From Chloroflexota bacterium (GTDB lineage Bacteria; Chloroflexota; UBA6077; JACQUR01): DNA of 11,775 bases. Position numbers and translations under genes: made by a program. The notes below the pieces were generated by a model. It made no database searches and had not been told where the DNA came from. It saw only the letters and a program-made list of their open reading frames with translations. The stretch's first letter is position 1. Each line of letters begins with the position of its first letter. Shown piece by piece: positions 11,467 to 11,775 of this stretch. Location: NCBI GenBank assembly GCA_016210245.1, contig JACQUR010000170.1:1-11775 (forward strand). Direction: 5' to 3'.

Positions 11467-11775
11467 TCACAGAGGTCCGCTGATTCCGCCATCCTTGCGG
11501 ATGCGCCAGAAATGCACAGTGATGAACACTGCCGCGGCCAGCGGTAGAGCGATCACGTGCAGGACGTACCAGCGGATGAGGGTGTTATCGCTAATCTCGT
11601 AGCCGCCCAGCAAGAGAAAGCGCGCCTGGTCGCCCACGATCGGCGTGGCGCCGGCCATGTTGGTACCCACCGTCACCGCCCAGATGGCCAACTGGTCCCA
11701 GGGCAGCAGGTAGCCGGTGAAGCTCAAGAAGAAGGTCATGAACAGCAGGATGGTGCCCACCCACCAGTTGAACTC
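11467..11775 (-). CDS. Cytochrome b N-terminal half (b6-like), C-terminal part only
   Basis: The frame is open to the window edge and reads EFNWW into the next helix, so the gene starts beyond 11775; about 102 residues are visible. Characteristic features are SFTGYLLPWDQLAIWAVTVG (the Qo-side cd region), then RWYVLHVIALPL and ITVHFWRIRKDGG. The two His of this last helix ligate the two b hemes and are separated by 14 residues, as in b6f and Gram-positive cytochrome b, rather than 13 as in classical bc1. The protein ends soon after (GGISGPL), so cytochrome b is split after the fourth helix. It is the first visible gene of the minus-strand respiratory operon. Confidence 0.9.
   Translation of the reverse strand, partial: EFNWWVGTILLFMTFFLSFTGYLLPWDQLAIWAVTVGTNMAGATPIVGDQARFLLLGGYEISDNTLIRWYVLHVIALPLAAAVFITVHFWRIRKDGGISGPL

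Noticed and set aside
1..11775. Insertion sequence, integrase, attachment site, tRNA or rRNA genes
   Set aside because: No transposase or integrase motif, no target duplications around the hairpins that I can see, and no cloverleaf or rRNA-like segment was recognised.

Overview
This is a GC-rich bacterial chromosome segment. It combines a split cytochrome b, Rieske and diheme cytochrome c oxidoreductase, a Tat translocase subunit, an iron-type ABC importer and many long intergenic hairpins. That mix, and the style of the proteins, fits a Chloroflexota-like or similar environmental lineage. No rRNA or marker gene fixes the taxonomy, so the assignment is a weak inference.

Layout, left to right. 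(1) 3-705, plus strand: the C-terminal part of a GAF-domain sensor, then a 59-residue TatA/E subunit whose Shine-Dalgarno (SD) sequence overlaps the sensor's stop codon. (2) 706-1023: a non-coding region with a good sigma70-type promoter (TTGACA, 17 bp, CAGAAT) and a leader hairpin. (3) 1024-5010, plus strand: a lipoprotein solute-binding protein, a fused double permease of the iron/thiamine type, and an NMT1/THI5-like periplasmic-binding-fold protein with no signal peptide. No ATPase is present. (4) 5162-6205, minus strand: a dihydroorotate-dehydrogenase-like flavoprotein with altered substrate residues. (5) 6266-7933, minus: a GT39/PMT-type membrane glycosyltransferase. (6) 7988-8688, minus: a FitA/VapB antitoxin and a PIN toxin overlapping by 4 nt. 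(7) 8833-11775, minus: a respiratory operon read as cytochrome b N-terminal half (cut by the window edge), cytochrome b C-terminal half, Rieske protein, diheme cytochrome c.

The most striking feature is not a gene. Four intergenic gaps (2190-2241, 4008-4072, 5041-5144, 11409-11460) each hold a long, almost perfect inverted repeat. Their stems are 24, 30, 44 and 25 bp, and all or part of each stem is built from tandem 7- or 8-nt units. The unit differs at every locus (GACGGCT, AGAGTGC, ACACGGAG, GGTTGGA) but the architecture is the same, and three of the four begin 2-6 nt after a stop codon inside an operon. Simpler hairpins fill other gaps: one after the Rieske stop, one before the cytochrome c SD, and one after the cytochrome c stop. 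In the ABC operon the hairpin lies between the only visible SD sequence and the permease start codon, so its folding could control or permit permease translation.
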